Shown: one piece after another, positions 47,027 to 55,391 of the stretch
How the letters are laid out: every line of letters starts with the position of its first letter
Numbering within the stretch: position 1 is the first letter of the stretch
IMG/VR virus record: IMGVR_UViG_3300007352_000001
Span: 124,001-188,000 of that record
Direction: 5' to 3' (one strand)
Length of the DNA: 64,000 nt
Source of the DNA: a virus
Notes under the pieces: model-generated
The model's input: only the letters and a program-made list of their open reading frames with translations
What the model was told of the DNA's origin: nothing
The model's database searches: none
Position numbers and translations under genes: made by a program

Positions 47027-49052
47027 GCAGCGGCTGCTCGCGCGTGTGCTTGATGAAGCGAAGCATCACGACCGGATCTTCTTCAACGCGCTCTCTGACC
47101 ACGAGCAGCAGGCCGCGCTAGCGATGCTTCGCGAGTTGCGCCTGCAGGGCAACTCGCCAACGCTCGATCAGTTCTGGGAGATCGACTACGAACGCCGGCC
47201 GTTGACGGTCGCGCAGTTCTTCGACGACCCGTACCACTGCGGGAAGTTCTTGCACGAGAACCTCTACGACGTCTGGCGACAGGATATGCAGGACGTCGTC
47301 GAGGGGCACTGCATCGAGTGGATCTTGGCCGGCGCCATCGGCGTGGGGAAGACCACGGTCGCCATGGCGTTCATGCTCTACATGATCCAGCGTCTGCTCT
47401 GCATGCGCGACCCGTGCGGGTACTACAAGACGCCGGCCGGCATCGTCTTCGCGTTCTTCTCGATCATCGTGCACCTCGCCAAGTCAGTCGAGTACAACAT
47501 CCTCACCACCGAGTTGCTCGACTCTGAGTTCTTCCGCTCGCTGACCGCTGTCGACGAGGACAAGCGGCGCACCGAGCAGAACGCCGTGCTCCTCTTCCCG
47601 AAGAACATCAAGTTCGCCTTCGGGTCGAAGGCCGTCCACACCCTCGGCCAGAACGTCTACGCCGGGGTGATGGACGAGGTGGCGTTCGCCGGAGGCACCG
47701 AGAACTCGCAGATGGTCACGCTCTACAACAACGTCCGGCGCCGCATGGAGTCGCGTTTCATGGACGAGCAGAGCGAGGACCAGCCGGGCGTGCTCTGCAT
47801 CGTGTCGTCGGCCAACCGTGAGGGTGACTTCCTCGACACCCACATCAAGGCGCACCGTGACGACCCCATGGTGCACATCAGCACCTACGCCCGCTGGCAC
47901 GTGAAGCCGTTCCCTGGCCCGTGGTTCCGCGTCCAGGTTGGTGACAAGCTGCACGCCTCGCGCGTCCTCGACGTCGTCGAGGAGAGCGTTGACCGTAAGG
48001 GTGAGCGCAAGGTGGTGCCACAGTCCGAGCCTGCCCTGGGCGCCAACGTCGTCGAAGTGCCAGCGCAGTTCTACCAGCAGTTCGTCGAGGACATTGAAGG
48101 CGCCTTGCGTGACATTGCCGGTGTCTCGATCTTCACCTCGAACCCGGTGTTCCCACACCGCGAGAAGATCTACGCCTGCGCCACCGACGAGCTGCCCTTC
48201 CCATTCACCGTCGACGAGCCGCGGGTGCACATTCACTCTGACATCGAGCTGGAGCACGTGTTCAAGAAGGAGGCGCTCTTCAAGTGCGTCGATCCCTTCC
48301 GCGATGTTTGGCAGATCATTCGCCACCCGGCGTCGCCGCGGTTTGTTCACGTCGACCTTGGGCTGAAGCACGACTCGTGCGGCATCGCGATCTGTCACAT
48401 CGCGGGTGTGAAGACCGTCACGCGTCTCGACAACCAGGACAAGGCGCACCAGGAGGTCGCTCCAATGGTCGAGTTCGACCTGGTGGTGCGCATCCCGCCG
48501 ACACCGAACTCCGAGATCGACATCGCCAAGGTGCGCTCGTTCATCTTCTTCTTGATCAAGCTCGGGATGCCGGTGCAGTTCGTCAGCTACGACGGCTTCG
48601 CCTCCGAGGAGTCGCTGCAGGTGTTCGTGAAGGCGTCGATCGAGGCCAAGCGCATCTCGGTCGACAAAGACCCGGCCGCATACCTCTCGCTCAAGTCGGC
48701 GATCATGGAGGAGCGGGCGCGGTACTACGGGTACGAGCCGATGATGCGCGAGCTGGCGCAGCTGCAGCGCGTCGACCCCAAGCCAGGCACAATCATGTGG
48801 CACCGCAAGTTCAAGATCGACCACCCGCCGAAGGGCTCGAAGGACGCCTCCGACGCCGCGGCCGGCGCGTGCTACATGTGCGTGACCAGCAAGTTCGCCG
48901 AGACGCAGCTGCTCTCGCCGGAGGTCCTGGCCGGCGCCAAGGAGGCCTTCGGCAAGCCGCCGCTGCAGATACCGGCTGAGCCGATTAGCTGGGCCATCCG
49001 CGACCACGACGAGGCCGACGTCATCGCCAAGTACCTCGATGGTGGATTCTGA
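47001..49052 (+). CDS. terL: Terminase large subunit
   Basis: A 683-residue terminase: ATPase domain with Walker A LAGAIGVGKTTVAM (about residues 110-123), Walker B VYAGVMDEVAFAGG (about 217-230) and a motor motif SSANREGDF; nuclease domain with HVDLGLKHDSCG (about 450-461), YDGFASEESL (about 529-538) and SDAAAGACYM (about 618-627), the three acidic clusters of the RNase H fold. It cuts concatemers and pumps DNA into the head through the portal encoded at 49591. ATG 47001 overlaps the upstream gene by 26 bases. Confidence 0.9.
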   Translation: MILQPTQDEQRLLARVLDEAKHHDRIFFNALSDHEQQAALAMLRELRLQGNSPTLDQFWEIDYERRPLTVAQFFDDPYHCGKFLHENLYDVWRQDMQDVVEGHCIEWILAGAIGVGKTTVAMAFMLYMIQRLLCMRDPCGYYKTPAGIVFAFFSIIVHLAKSVEYNILTTELLDSEFFRSLTAVDEDKRRTEQNAVLLFPKNIKFAFGSKAVHTLGQNVYAGVMDEVAFAGGTENSQMVTLYNNVRRRMESRFMDEQSEDQPGVLCIVSSANREGDFLDTHIKAHRDDPMVHISTYARWHVKPFPGPWFRVQVGDKLHASRVLDVVEESVDRKGERKVVPQSEPALGANVVEVPAQFYQQFVEDIEGALRDIAGVSIFTSNPVFPHREKIYACATDELPFPFTVDEPRVHIHSDIELEHVFKKEALFKCVDPFRDVWQIIRHPASPRFVHVDLGLKHDSCGIAICHIAGVKTVTRLDNQDKAHQEVAPMVEFDLVVRIPPTPNSEIDIAKVRSFIFFLIKLGMPVQFVSYDGFASEESLQVFVKASIEAKRISVDKDPAAYLSLKSAIMEERARYYGYEPMMRELAQLQRVDPKPGTIMWHRKFKIDHPPKGSKDASDAAAGACYMCVTSKFAETQLLSPEVLAGAKEAFGKPPLQIPAEPISWAIRDHDEADVIAKYLDGGF

Positions 49053-49088
49053 GGAGTTGCGCATGGGGTGTGGAGCTGACACTCTGAC

Positions 49089-49181
49089 GCGGGACAGTGG
49101 CCGAGTCCGGCTGAAGGCACCAGTCTCGAAAACTGGCGACGGCGCAAGTCGTCCGAGCGTTCAAATCGCTCCTGTCCCGCC
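49089..49181 (+). tRNA. tRNA-Ser (anticodon CGA)
   Basis: Acceptor GCGGGAC/GTCCCGC, anticodon stem CCAGT/ACTGG with loop CTCGAAA (anticodon CGA), a long variable arm (GACGGCGCAAGTCGTC) as in serine tRNAs, T-arm GAGCGTTCAAATCGCTC. Lies between terminase and HU-like genes. Confidence 0.85.
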
Positions 49182-49191
49182 TTCCCAGGAC

Positions 49192-49218
49192 CGGGAGGAG
49201 TCCCACGGGCTCCTCCCG
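49192..49218 (+). other. 9-bp perfect hairpin after tRNA-Ser
   Basis: CGGGAGGAG (49192-49200) pairs with CTCCTCCCG (49210-49218). Positioned after tRNA-Ser and before ATG 49245; could end the tRNA transcript or mask a ribosome site. No U-run follows. Confidence 0.5.
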
Positions 49219-49244
49219 TGTCCAACCTGGCGACGAGGGTGGTG

Positions 49245-49586
49245 ATGTCACACCGTAACCTCGTCGTCCGCCGTCTCGCTCGGGAGACGAACATCTCGCT
49301 GGAGGTCGCGCAGCAGCGCTACGCCGAGCTGTGCACCGTCATGCAGCAGCTGCTCGTTGAAGGATGCGACGTGCGTCTCACCGGGATCGGGAAGATCGTC
49401 CCCGATCATCACCCGGCGCCGCATCGCGCGATTGTGCGCTTTGTCGCCGGCAAGGGCCTGCGGGCTGCCCTGCGACAGATCTTGAAGCCTACCGAGTGGG
49501 AGAAGGATCCATTCAGCTCGACCGAAGGCATTCGTGGTATAGACCAGACTTGGGCTGCGGTGGTGGGCCGCGAGCACGGAGGGTAG
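49245..49586 (+). CDS. HU/IHF-like DNA-binding protein (113 aa)
   Basis: ATG 49245 behind GAGGGTGGTG (the frame is open from 49218). The core VVRRLARETNISLEVAQQRY, the GCDVRLTGIGKIVPDHHPA segment and APHRAIVRFVAGKGLRAALR correspond to the HU/IHF helices, the beta-arm base and the final helix. The usual R-x-G-R-N-P arm tip is altered to HPAPHRA. It would bend or coat DNA, possibly during packaging, given its place between terminase and portal genes. Confidence 0.7.
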   Translation: MSHRNLVVRRLARETNISLEVAQQRYAELCTVMQQLLVEGCDVRLTGIGKIVPDHHPAPHRAIVRFVAGKGLRAALRQILKPTEWEKDPFSSTEGIRGIDQTWAAVVGREHGG

Positions 49587-49590
49587 GCGG

Positions 49591-51240
49591 ATGGCGTGGT
49601 GGCAGGAAGTGCTCCAACAGCTGTACCAACGGCCGCAGATCGACGGGCCGGCGATCGGCGATGAACTCAGTCCGATCGGTGCGTTCTACGCGCACCAGAT
49701 GCAGCTCGGCAGCCAGCGCATCAAGAAGTACAAGGACTACACCGACATGGCTGCCGACACGCTCATCTCGGGCGCGCTCGACATCTACGCCGACGAGGTG
49801 ACGCAGTACGATCGTGTCCAGGGCTCCTCGATCTGGCCGGTGGCAAAGAACCGCCAGGTCGGCCAGGCGCTGCGCAAGCTCCTCGACAACATCGAGGCTG
49901 AGCAGTACTTGCACGGGCTCGCGCGCTACCTGTCGTGCATGGGCGACAACTTCGTCCACCCGCTCTTCTCATCGCAGACTGGCGGCATCGTCGGCATGGA
50001 GTTCGTCGACGCCGAAGACGTCGAGCGCATCGTCGACAAGTTCAACCGCCTGGTTGGCTTCCGCTACGGCGGGCAGCGCAAGCTCCTCGACCCGTGGTCG
50101 TTCATCCACTTCCGGATTGTCTCGCGTACGCAATCGGTGAAGCTCGGTGGTGGGATCTACGGCACCTCGATGCTGGAGAACGCGCGCAAGACGTGGCGGC
50201 AGCTGACGCTGCTCGAAGATGCGCTGGTCGTCTACCGCCTCGAACTTGGAGGCCGGCACCGCGTGTTCTACATCGACGTCGGCAACACGCCGTACGAACG
50301 CGCGCTGCGCATCGTGCGCCTCTACAAGCGCGAGTTTGGCAAGCGTCAGTACTACAACCCGCAGTCGGGCGAGTGGACCTCGCGCTTCAACCCGCTGCAC
50401 CTGACCTCCGACATCTTCTGGCCGGTGCGCAAGAACTCCGAGTCGCGCATCGACTACCTCGGCACCGACCCGAACGTCGCCTCGATCGTCGACATCGACT
50501 ACTTCCGCAACAAGCTCTTCGCCGCGCTCAAGATCCCGAAGGCCTACTTGGGCGGCGACGAGTACAGCTCGACACGCTACGGCCTGTCGCAGATCGACAT
50601 CCAGTTCGCGCGCACGGTCAAGCGGTTGCAGCGCGCGATCAAGCAGGGCTTCTACCGCATGGGCCAAGTGCACCTGAAGCTCTGCGGCATCAACCCGCTC
50701 GATCCGATGAACGACTTCGACCTGGAGATGGCGATCATCTCCACGCTCGATCAGGAACAGCGGATCATGGCCATGGACCTCTCGATCCAGCTGGCCGCGA
50801 AGCTGAAGGACCTCGGCTTGGCGATCGGCATCCCCGAAGACCAGCTGAACTCCTACATCGCGCGCCACATCCTCGGTCTCTCGCCGCACGACCTGCGCAT
50901 CATCGGACAAGATCCGGAGGTGATCCCGCAGCCGGGGCAGCTCACCTCGGGCGTGAACGGCGAGGATGCACACGGCTCGCTGGTGACCGAAGCGTTCCAG
51001 TTGCTACGCGAAGATCCGGAGATCGACCGCATCACGCGGCTGCTGCGCTACCAGACGGGGGCGGACGAAGAGGACCGTTTCCGCAAGGGCGCCAACCGGT
51101 TCAGCCTCGAACAGCTGCAGCTCCTCGAACAGGACCGCCAGTTCGAGGCCCAAGAGCGCATGCACGACCCGAACGTCGACGACAACGTGAAGTCGTACGA
51201 GGCTGGGGAGGAACCTAGTCCACCACGTCGACAGCCGTAA
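49591..51240 (+). CDS. Portal protein (T4 gp20-like)
   Basis: A 549-residue portal. Features: YTDMAADTLISGALDIYADE near residues 50-69, the KLLDPWSFIHFRI wing segment, an IYGTSMLENARKTW helix, NSESRIDYLGTDPNVASI and the DIDYFRNKLFAALKIPKAYLG stem segment (about 300-320), the conserved landmarks of T4-type portals. It forms the dodecameric ring at the capsid vertex, docking terminase. ATG 49591 follows GGAGGGTAGGCGG. Downstream genes run the other way, so the head operon continues outside this window or elsewhere. Confidence 0.82.
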   Translation: MAWWQEVLQQLYQRPQIDGPAIGDELSPIGAFYAHQMQLGSQRIKKYKDYTDMAADTLISGALDIYADEVTQYDRVQGSSIWPVAKNRQVGQALRKLLDNIEAEQYLHGLARYLSCMGDNFVHPLFSSQTGGIVGMEFVDAEDVERIVDKFNRLVGFRYGGQRKLLDPWSFIHFRIVSRTQSVKLGGGIYGTSMLENARKTWRQLTLLEDALVVYRLELGGRHRVFYIDVGNTPYERALRIVRLYKREFGKRQYYNPQSGEWTSRFNPLHLTSDIFWPVRKNSESRIDYLGTDPNVASIVDIDYFRNKLFAALKIPKAYLGGDEYSSTRYGLSQIDIQFARTVKRLQRAIKQGFYRMGQVHLKLCGINPLDPMNDFDLEMAIISTLDQEQRIMAMDLSIQLAAKLKDLGLAIGIPEDQLNSYIARHILGLSPHDLRIIGQDPEVIPQPGQLTSGVNGEDAHGSLVTEAFQLLREDPEIDRITRLLRYQTGADEEDRFRKGANRFSLEQLQLLEQDRQFEAQERMHDPNVDDNVKSYEAGEEPSPPRRQP

Positions 51241-51643
51241 GGCCTTCTGTGAGGGCGAGTCGGGAAGAGCCCCCGACTCGCCACCGCGCGACGACTGTGA
51301 CGTCGATTGGCCGCGCATAGAACGTCTCACCACCTGGTTTGGTGAAGTACGTCTCCAGTCGGACGAAGCCGGCATTGAGGGCGACAATCCACACGGTGCG
51401 CCAGTCGTTCTTCTCCGGCTCAACGCGAATGACGGTGGAGCTAGTCGGGCTCAGGAGGTAGTTGACGATCGCGTCCTCGGCGATCTCTGACCTGAGTAGG
51501 TACTTCTTTCCCAGCTCCAGGCACGCCACGCGCGCTGGGATCACTCCATGCAACTGGTGAGCGGCGCAGCGGGCTTGATCGAGTCGCTCTTGAGCGCGCC
51601 GAAACTTACGCTCCCGCCGCGACGAGCGCGACACCGTCGCCAT
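51215..51643 (-). CDS. Hypothetical protein (142 aa)
   Basis: A leftward gene overlapping the portal gene end by 26 bases (tail to tail) and its upstream partner by 38. Basic helical N-terminus (RRERKFRRAQERLDQAR) and a strand-rich C-terminal half. Last gene of the leftward block. Function unknown. Confidence 0.65.
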   Translation of the reverse strand: MATVSRSSRRERKFRRAQERLDQARCAAHQLHGVIPARVACLELGKKYLLRSEIAEDAIVNYLLSPTSSTVIRVEPEKNDWRTVWIVALNAGFVRLETYFTKPGGETFYARPIDVTVVARWRVGGSSRLALTEGLTAVDVVD

Positions 51644-52703
51644 CCTCTTCGTCCTCGATTAGGCCGTGGTGCTTGCTCGGCTCGATGTTCACCGGCGACG
51701 CGCCGGCTCGCAGTTCGAGTCGCCGCGTCCGCTTGCCCGAGTTGACGTGCGCGAGCATCAAGTGGAGCAGGAGATCACGAGCCTTGCCGCTGCCGCCGGA
51801 GACGCGGCTGACGGTCGGGTCGGCCGTGTTGAAGAGTTTCAACTTCTTCACGATGTCGGTCTCGACCACGAGCTGCTCACCGCGCCAGAAGTTGGTGTGC
51901 CGGCTGAACAGCATGGCCACGCACTGCAGGAAGGTGAGCCGCATGTGCACCGCCCCTTCCTTGAAGGTGATGCAGCGCACGCCCCAGGCCTGGTCGACAA
52001 CGTCGAAGAAGGTGACGACATTCTTGCGCAAGGTCTGCCGCGTGATCCGGCGCTGCACCTTCTGCAGGCCGGGCGCCAGGTGCGACAGGCTCATGTGCAG
52101 CACGCCGCCCAGGTGGCCGTGCAAGAAGCCGACGATCTTCAAGTAGGCCATCGCCGATAGGAGGTGGTCGCGCTGCATGCGCTGCGTCCAGCAGATCCGG
52201 TTCTTCATCGAGAAGTCACTGTCGAAGGTCAGTCGGTGCAGCATGTCGATCGCCTCGTTGCTCTCGCACATGTTGCGCGCCAGCACGTTCGGCGAGAGCT
52301 TGTTGCGATCGACGTTCAGGATCCGGAACCGCTCGCGTTCCCAGTCCTTCGTCGTGTCGAAGTGCACGATGCAGCCGACACGCGGCACGCCGCCTTTCTG
52401 CATGAAGAAGCGCGCCGCCGAGGTCCGCTGCAGGCCGTCGATGATGAAGATGTCGTCCGGCAGATAGAACGCGCCATCGCGTTCGGTGTACCGCTGCCCG
52501 CGCATGCCGAGTTCGATGTCCGGCACGCGACCGCCAGTCTCGAACGCCTTCAGCAGCTTGGTGATCTGCGCGATCGGTAGGACTTCGCGCTGGTAGTCGT
52601 CAACCTTCAGCTCGTTGAGCGACTTCGGGTCCACCTCACCGCGCAGAACGATGTCGTGCCCGTTCTCGGCGAGCGCGCCGTTGATGATCTTGACACTGGC
52701 CAT
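51606..52703 (-). CDS. ParB/DndB-like DGQHR-type protein
   Basis: A 365-residue protein. Residues about 33-85 show the ParB-nuclease-like/DGQHR pattern: DDYQREVLPIAQITKLLKAF, VPDIELGMRGQ, DIFIIDGLQRTSAARFFM; the D-G-L-Q-R in place of DGQHR is the signature. DndB-type proteins regulate phosphorothioation and related ParB folds bind CTP or DNA. In a phage it may be a decoy or regulator of host Dnd defence, or a phage control protein. ATG 52703 is chosen for GGAGG eight bases upstream. Confidence 0.65.
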   Translation of the reverse strand: MASVKIINGALAENGHDIVLRGEVDPKSLNELKVDDYQREVLPIAQITKLLKAFETGGRVPDIELGMRGQRYTERDGAFYLPDDIFIIDGLQRTSAARFFMQKGGVPRVGCIVHFDTTKDWERERFRILNVDRNKLSPNVLARNMCESNEAIDMLHRLTFDSDFSMKNRICWTQRMQRDHLLSAMAYLKIVGFLHGHLGGVLHMSLSHLAPGLQKVQRRITRQTLRKNVVTFFDVVDQAWGVRCITFKEGAVHMRLTFLQCVAMLFSRHTNFWRGEQLVVETDIVKKLKLFNTADPTVSRVSGGSGKARDLLLHLMLAHVNSGKRTRRLELRAGASPVNIEPSKHHGLIEDEEDGDGVALVAAGA

Positions 52704-52718
52704 CCCCACATCCTCCCA

Positions 52719-53243
52719 TCAGTTGGCACCCTGGATCACGTCGACCATGTTGGTGCGCATGCGACACGGATACGGAACTCCATCGACCCGGCATTGGATC
52801 CAGGCGGTGTTCGAGTGGCCTGGAGCTTTGCCGCGGACGTCGAGGCCGAAAGCGACGCCGGAACCGCTGACAGGCGCGGGGCAGACAAAGCGCAGTTGCG
52901 CTTCCATGACCCACGTCTTGCCGTCCTGGACCCAGGACTGTCCGCCGAGGTCCGTCGTGCTCGCGTCACAGCCGGCGAACATGCCGACCGGGTGCACGGC
53001 CAGGAACTCGACGAGTGCGCGATCCAGCTGAATGATCAGCTCGATCCGCTGCAGAGGTGGCAAATCGACCGCCCCGTAGTAGAGGGTGCCAATCTCACCA
53101 ACTGCGATGGTGATCGGTTGGACTGGGTCCGTGACGACGGCTGATGCCGTCATGCCTACCGCGGCGCGCGGAACGGCCTTGGGAACGGCTGCGCTACAGC
53201 CGGCCACCACCCCGCACACCAACACCACCAACCAACCACGCAC
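52719..53243 (-). CDS. Lipoprotein (174 aa)
   Basis: Signal peptide with lipobox VVAGC (WLVVLVCGVVAGC), so the mature protein starts at Cys 16 and is lipid-anchored to the host envelope. The body is strand-rich with four Cys residues. Phage lipoproteins often block superinfection or act as outer-membrane spanins, but length and content here do not decide. Confidence 0.7.
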   Translation of the reverse strand: MRGWLVVLVCGVVAGCSAAVPKAVPRAAVGMTASAVVTDPVQPITIAVGEIGTLYYGAVDLPPLQRIELIIQLDRALVEFLAVHPVGMFAGCDASTTDLGGQSWVQDGKTWVMEAQLRFVCPAPVSGSGVAFGLDVRGKAPGHSNTAWIQCRVDGVPYPCRMRTNMVDVIQGAN

Positions 53244-53288
53244 GGTCGGTGGGCTAGCATACTTCTGCCCGACTTGTCGAGCAGCTGG

Positions 53289-53774
53289 CTACTCGTCGTC
53301 CTCGTCGTGTCGGCTCGGGCGTAGGGTCTGTTCGATCAGGTACTTCACCCGGCCCTTGTGTTTCTCGGCTATCAGGGGCTCGCCGCCCACGCCGACGCCG
53401 ACCAGCGACTGCATGATAGAATGCACCTGCCGCGACGCTTTCCGCTCAGCCTTCTGTCGCTTGGCTTCGCGATCGGACTCCCAGCGCAAGATGTCAGCGG
53501 GTTCGATCCCACAAGCACGAATCAGGTTGTTGACGATGGCCAGGACGGTGCGCGCATCTTCCTTGCCGAGCAGGTTGTAGAGGTAGGCCTCACTGAAAAA
53601 CGGTGCGTCCTCGTCGCCTTTCGCGTAGCCTCTGCTCTTCGAGAAGAAGCCGGCGTGCGGGCGATCTTCCAGCTTCACCGTGAACAGCTGGCTGATCGCA
53701 CGCTTGAGCGTGCGGCTGCAGACGTGCGTGAGGCGCTGCTTGCACCGGTCGCAGCGGATGCTCAGTTGTTCCAT
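53289..53774 (-). CDS. Zinc-knuckle protein (161 aa)
   Basis: N-terminal IRCDRCKQRL then HVCSRTLKRAISQLF gives a possible zinc site (CxxC + HxC), followed by a helical domain with a basic region (SDREAKRQKAERKASRQ) and an acidic tail. Leftward, with the next gene 3 bases upstream. Function unknown. Confidence 0.65.
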   Translation of the reverse strand: MEQLSIRCDRCKQRLTHVCSRTLKRAISQLFTVKLEDRPHAGFFSKSRGYAKGDEDAPFFSEAYLYNLLGKEDARTVLAIVNNLIRACGIEPADILRWESDREAKRQKAERKASRQVHSIMQSLVGVGVGGEPLIAEKHKGRVKYLIEQTLRPSRHDEDDE

Positions 53775-53777
53775 GCG

Positions 53778-54266
53778 TTACCTCCGAAGTTGAAACACGA
53801 CAGGGAAACGACTGCGCGAGACGCCGTCGGCGTAGGTCACCGCCGACTCCTCGTCGAGGAAGAGACGGTGCGTGGCGAGCGCGGGCTTGCGCTCGTCGAG
53901 GCAGAGGATGACGAAGCCGGCTGGACGGTCGTGTTTCTTGATGCGATCGACGGGGATGGCCTGCCCTTCGCGCTGGTGGCGTTCGTAGGCGATCCGACAC
54001 TCGCGGATCGCGAAGAGCGTCATCTCAGGATAGCCGGCACGGCGGTAAGCGCGCAGCCGCACGTAGTCGTCGTGCCCGTCGAGCTGGGTCTGGCAGTTGT
54101 CGCAGATTCGCTGACGCTTCCCGAGATGAACGCGCCGGCTGCTGCACGACGTGCACACGGGCTCACCACAGTGCCCGCACGTGCCGACGGGCTGGTAGTA
54201 GTCGAACCCGGCCGGCGCGCGGCACCCTTGGTTGACCACTGTGCAGGAATCGAAGTCTCCGCTCAT
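53778..54266 (-). CDS. Zinc-finger protein (162 aa)
   Basis: Two zinc modules: CGHCGEPVCTSCSS (about residues 30-43) and CDNCQTQL near 55, then HH-rich region, a helix and a strand-rich C-terminus. The Cys arrangement resembles a FYVE/RING-like or treble-clef finger. Overlaps the upstream gene's stop by 4 bases. Function unknown. Confidence 0.65.
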   Translation of the reverse strand: MSGDFDSCTVVNQGCRAPAGFDYYQPVGTCGHCGEPVCTSCSSRRVHLGKRQRICDNCQTQLDGHDDYVRLRAYRRAGYPEMTLFAIRECRIAYERHQREGQAIPVDRIKKHDRPAGFVILCLDERKPALATHRLFLDEESAVTYADGVSRSRFPVVFQLRR

Positions 54267-54547
54267 GTGCGCAGCTTGCTGAACGGCAACGGCCCGTCGC
54301 TCTCGCCGAGAATCGCGTTCAAGGCGTAGATCACGTACTCCTCGGCCTCGCGGACCGTCGCGTGCGCGTCGTACCGCGCGCGGTTCCAGAAGGTCTCGCG
54401 GACGTCATGCGGCACTGCGGCTTGCCAGAAGGTCGCCCAAGTGTCGAGCTGTTCGCAGTAGAGGCGCCACACGAGCGCGAACTCGCCGCGCGGAAGCTCG
54501 TGCAACGGTCGTGGTGGTGTACCACCGGTCCAGGCGATCGTGTTCAT
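54263..54547 (-). CDS. Hypothetical protein (94 aa)
   Basis: ATG 54547 overlaps the stop of the gene upstream (ATGA). Helical with aromatic residues (ALVWRLYCEQLDTWATFW). No domain recognised. The much longer frame is a shadow. Confidence 0.65.
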   Translation of the reverse strand: MNTIAWTGGTPPRPLHELPRGEFALVWRLYCEQLDTWATFWQAAVPHDVRETFWNRARYDAHATVREAEEYVIYALNAILGESDGPLPFSKLRT

Positions 54548-54981
54548 ACGGTCCACGTTTCCAGCGGCGTGACGGCGCCGGGCTTGAAGATCAGCGCGTC
54601 CTGTTGCTCGTAGTCGAACTCGTACCAGGCGTCGTCGCCGGCCTTGGCGACCTCGGCTTTGATCCGCCGGCTGCCGCCATCGCTGACTTTGAGAGACAGT
54701 CCCTGACCGCCGACCCGCACGGCGACGTGGAACCGCTTCACCAACTTGGGCGTGGCGACCTCGATCTCGTCGACGCGGGTGAGGATGCGTGTTGGCTCCG
54801 GTGGGCAACTCCAGTGCGGCCGGGCGACACGCGCCCCGTCGGCATCGTTGAGCGGCGTGAGTCGTTCGGTGGACGGGTCGGATAGGTTCAGCGAGCCCCA
54901 GACCTGCACCCCGCCACGCTTCTCGATCCACTGGCGGATCAGTTCCGCGTTCGAGGCCTTGATGCGGTATCGTTCGCTCAT
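54544..54981 (-). CDS. Hypothetical protein (145 aa)
   Basis: A leftward beta-rich protein with an N-terminal IRQWIEKRGGVQVWGSLN segment; no catalytic motif. Coupled by 4-base overlaps on both sides. Function unknown. Confidence 0.65.
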   Translation of the reverse strand: MSERYRIKASNAELIRQWIEKRGGVQVWGSLNLSDPSTERLTPLNDADGARVARPHWSCPPEPTRILTRVDEIEVATPKLVKRFHVAVRVGGQGLSLKVSDGGSRRIKAEVAKAGDDAWYEFDYEQQDALIFKPGAVTPLETWTV

Positions 54982-55391
54982 GTTGGGGTGCCTCCTCCAA
55001 GCTGCGGACGCAGCTCGTGGCGAATGACGTTGTACACGCTGAGCAACTCAGAACGGCGCGGCTTGCCGGTGCGATAGCGTTCCAGCTCGTCGAAGAGTCG
55101 CAGGAGCAGGACACGCTGGCGATTGGTGATCACGGTTCGCTGCCGTCGGTGTCGGCGTTGCCTGAGTGCTGTGCTCGCGACTTTGGCGATCTCCGTAACG
55201 CCTGCGTCGAAGACCTCGAACTCGCGCGCCATGTCATCGAGCACGGTCCGCGCGATGCGTTGCGGCGACGTGTGGCCACCTTCCCAGCGGTTCACCGTCG
55301 CGAACGAGACGCCGACTCGCGCTGCGAACTCTTCCTGGGTCAGGTCGAGGCGAGCCCGGAGTCTGAGCACCAGCGTTTTGTAGTCGGGCAT
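54978..55391 (-). CDS. XRE-family transcriptional regulator (137 aa)
   Basis: Clear XRE helix-turn-helix in residues about 10-50: LDLTQEEFAARVGVSFATVN then RWEGGHTSPQ. A basic C-terminal helical region follows (RQRRHRRQRTVITNRQ). Likely regulates phage or host genes by dimeric operator binding. ATG 55391 overlaps the Mom-like gene stop by one base. Confidence 0.8.
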   Translation of the reverse strand: MPDYKTLVLRLRARLDLTQEEFAARVGVSFATVNRWEGGHTSPQRIARTVLDDMAREFEVFDAGVTEIAKVASTALRQRRHRRQRTVITNRQRVLLLRLFDELERYRTGKPRRSELLSVYNVIRHELRPQLGGGTPT

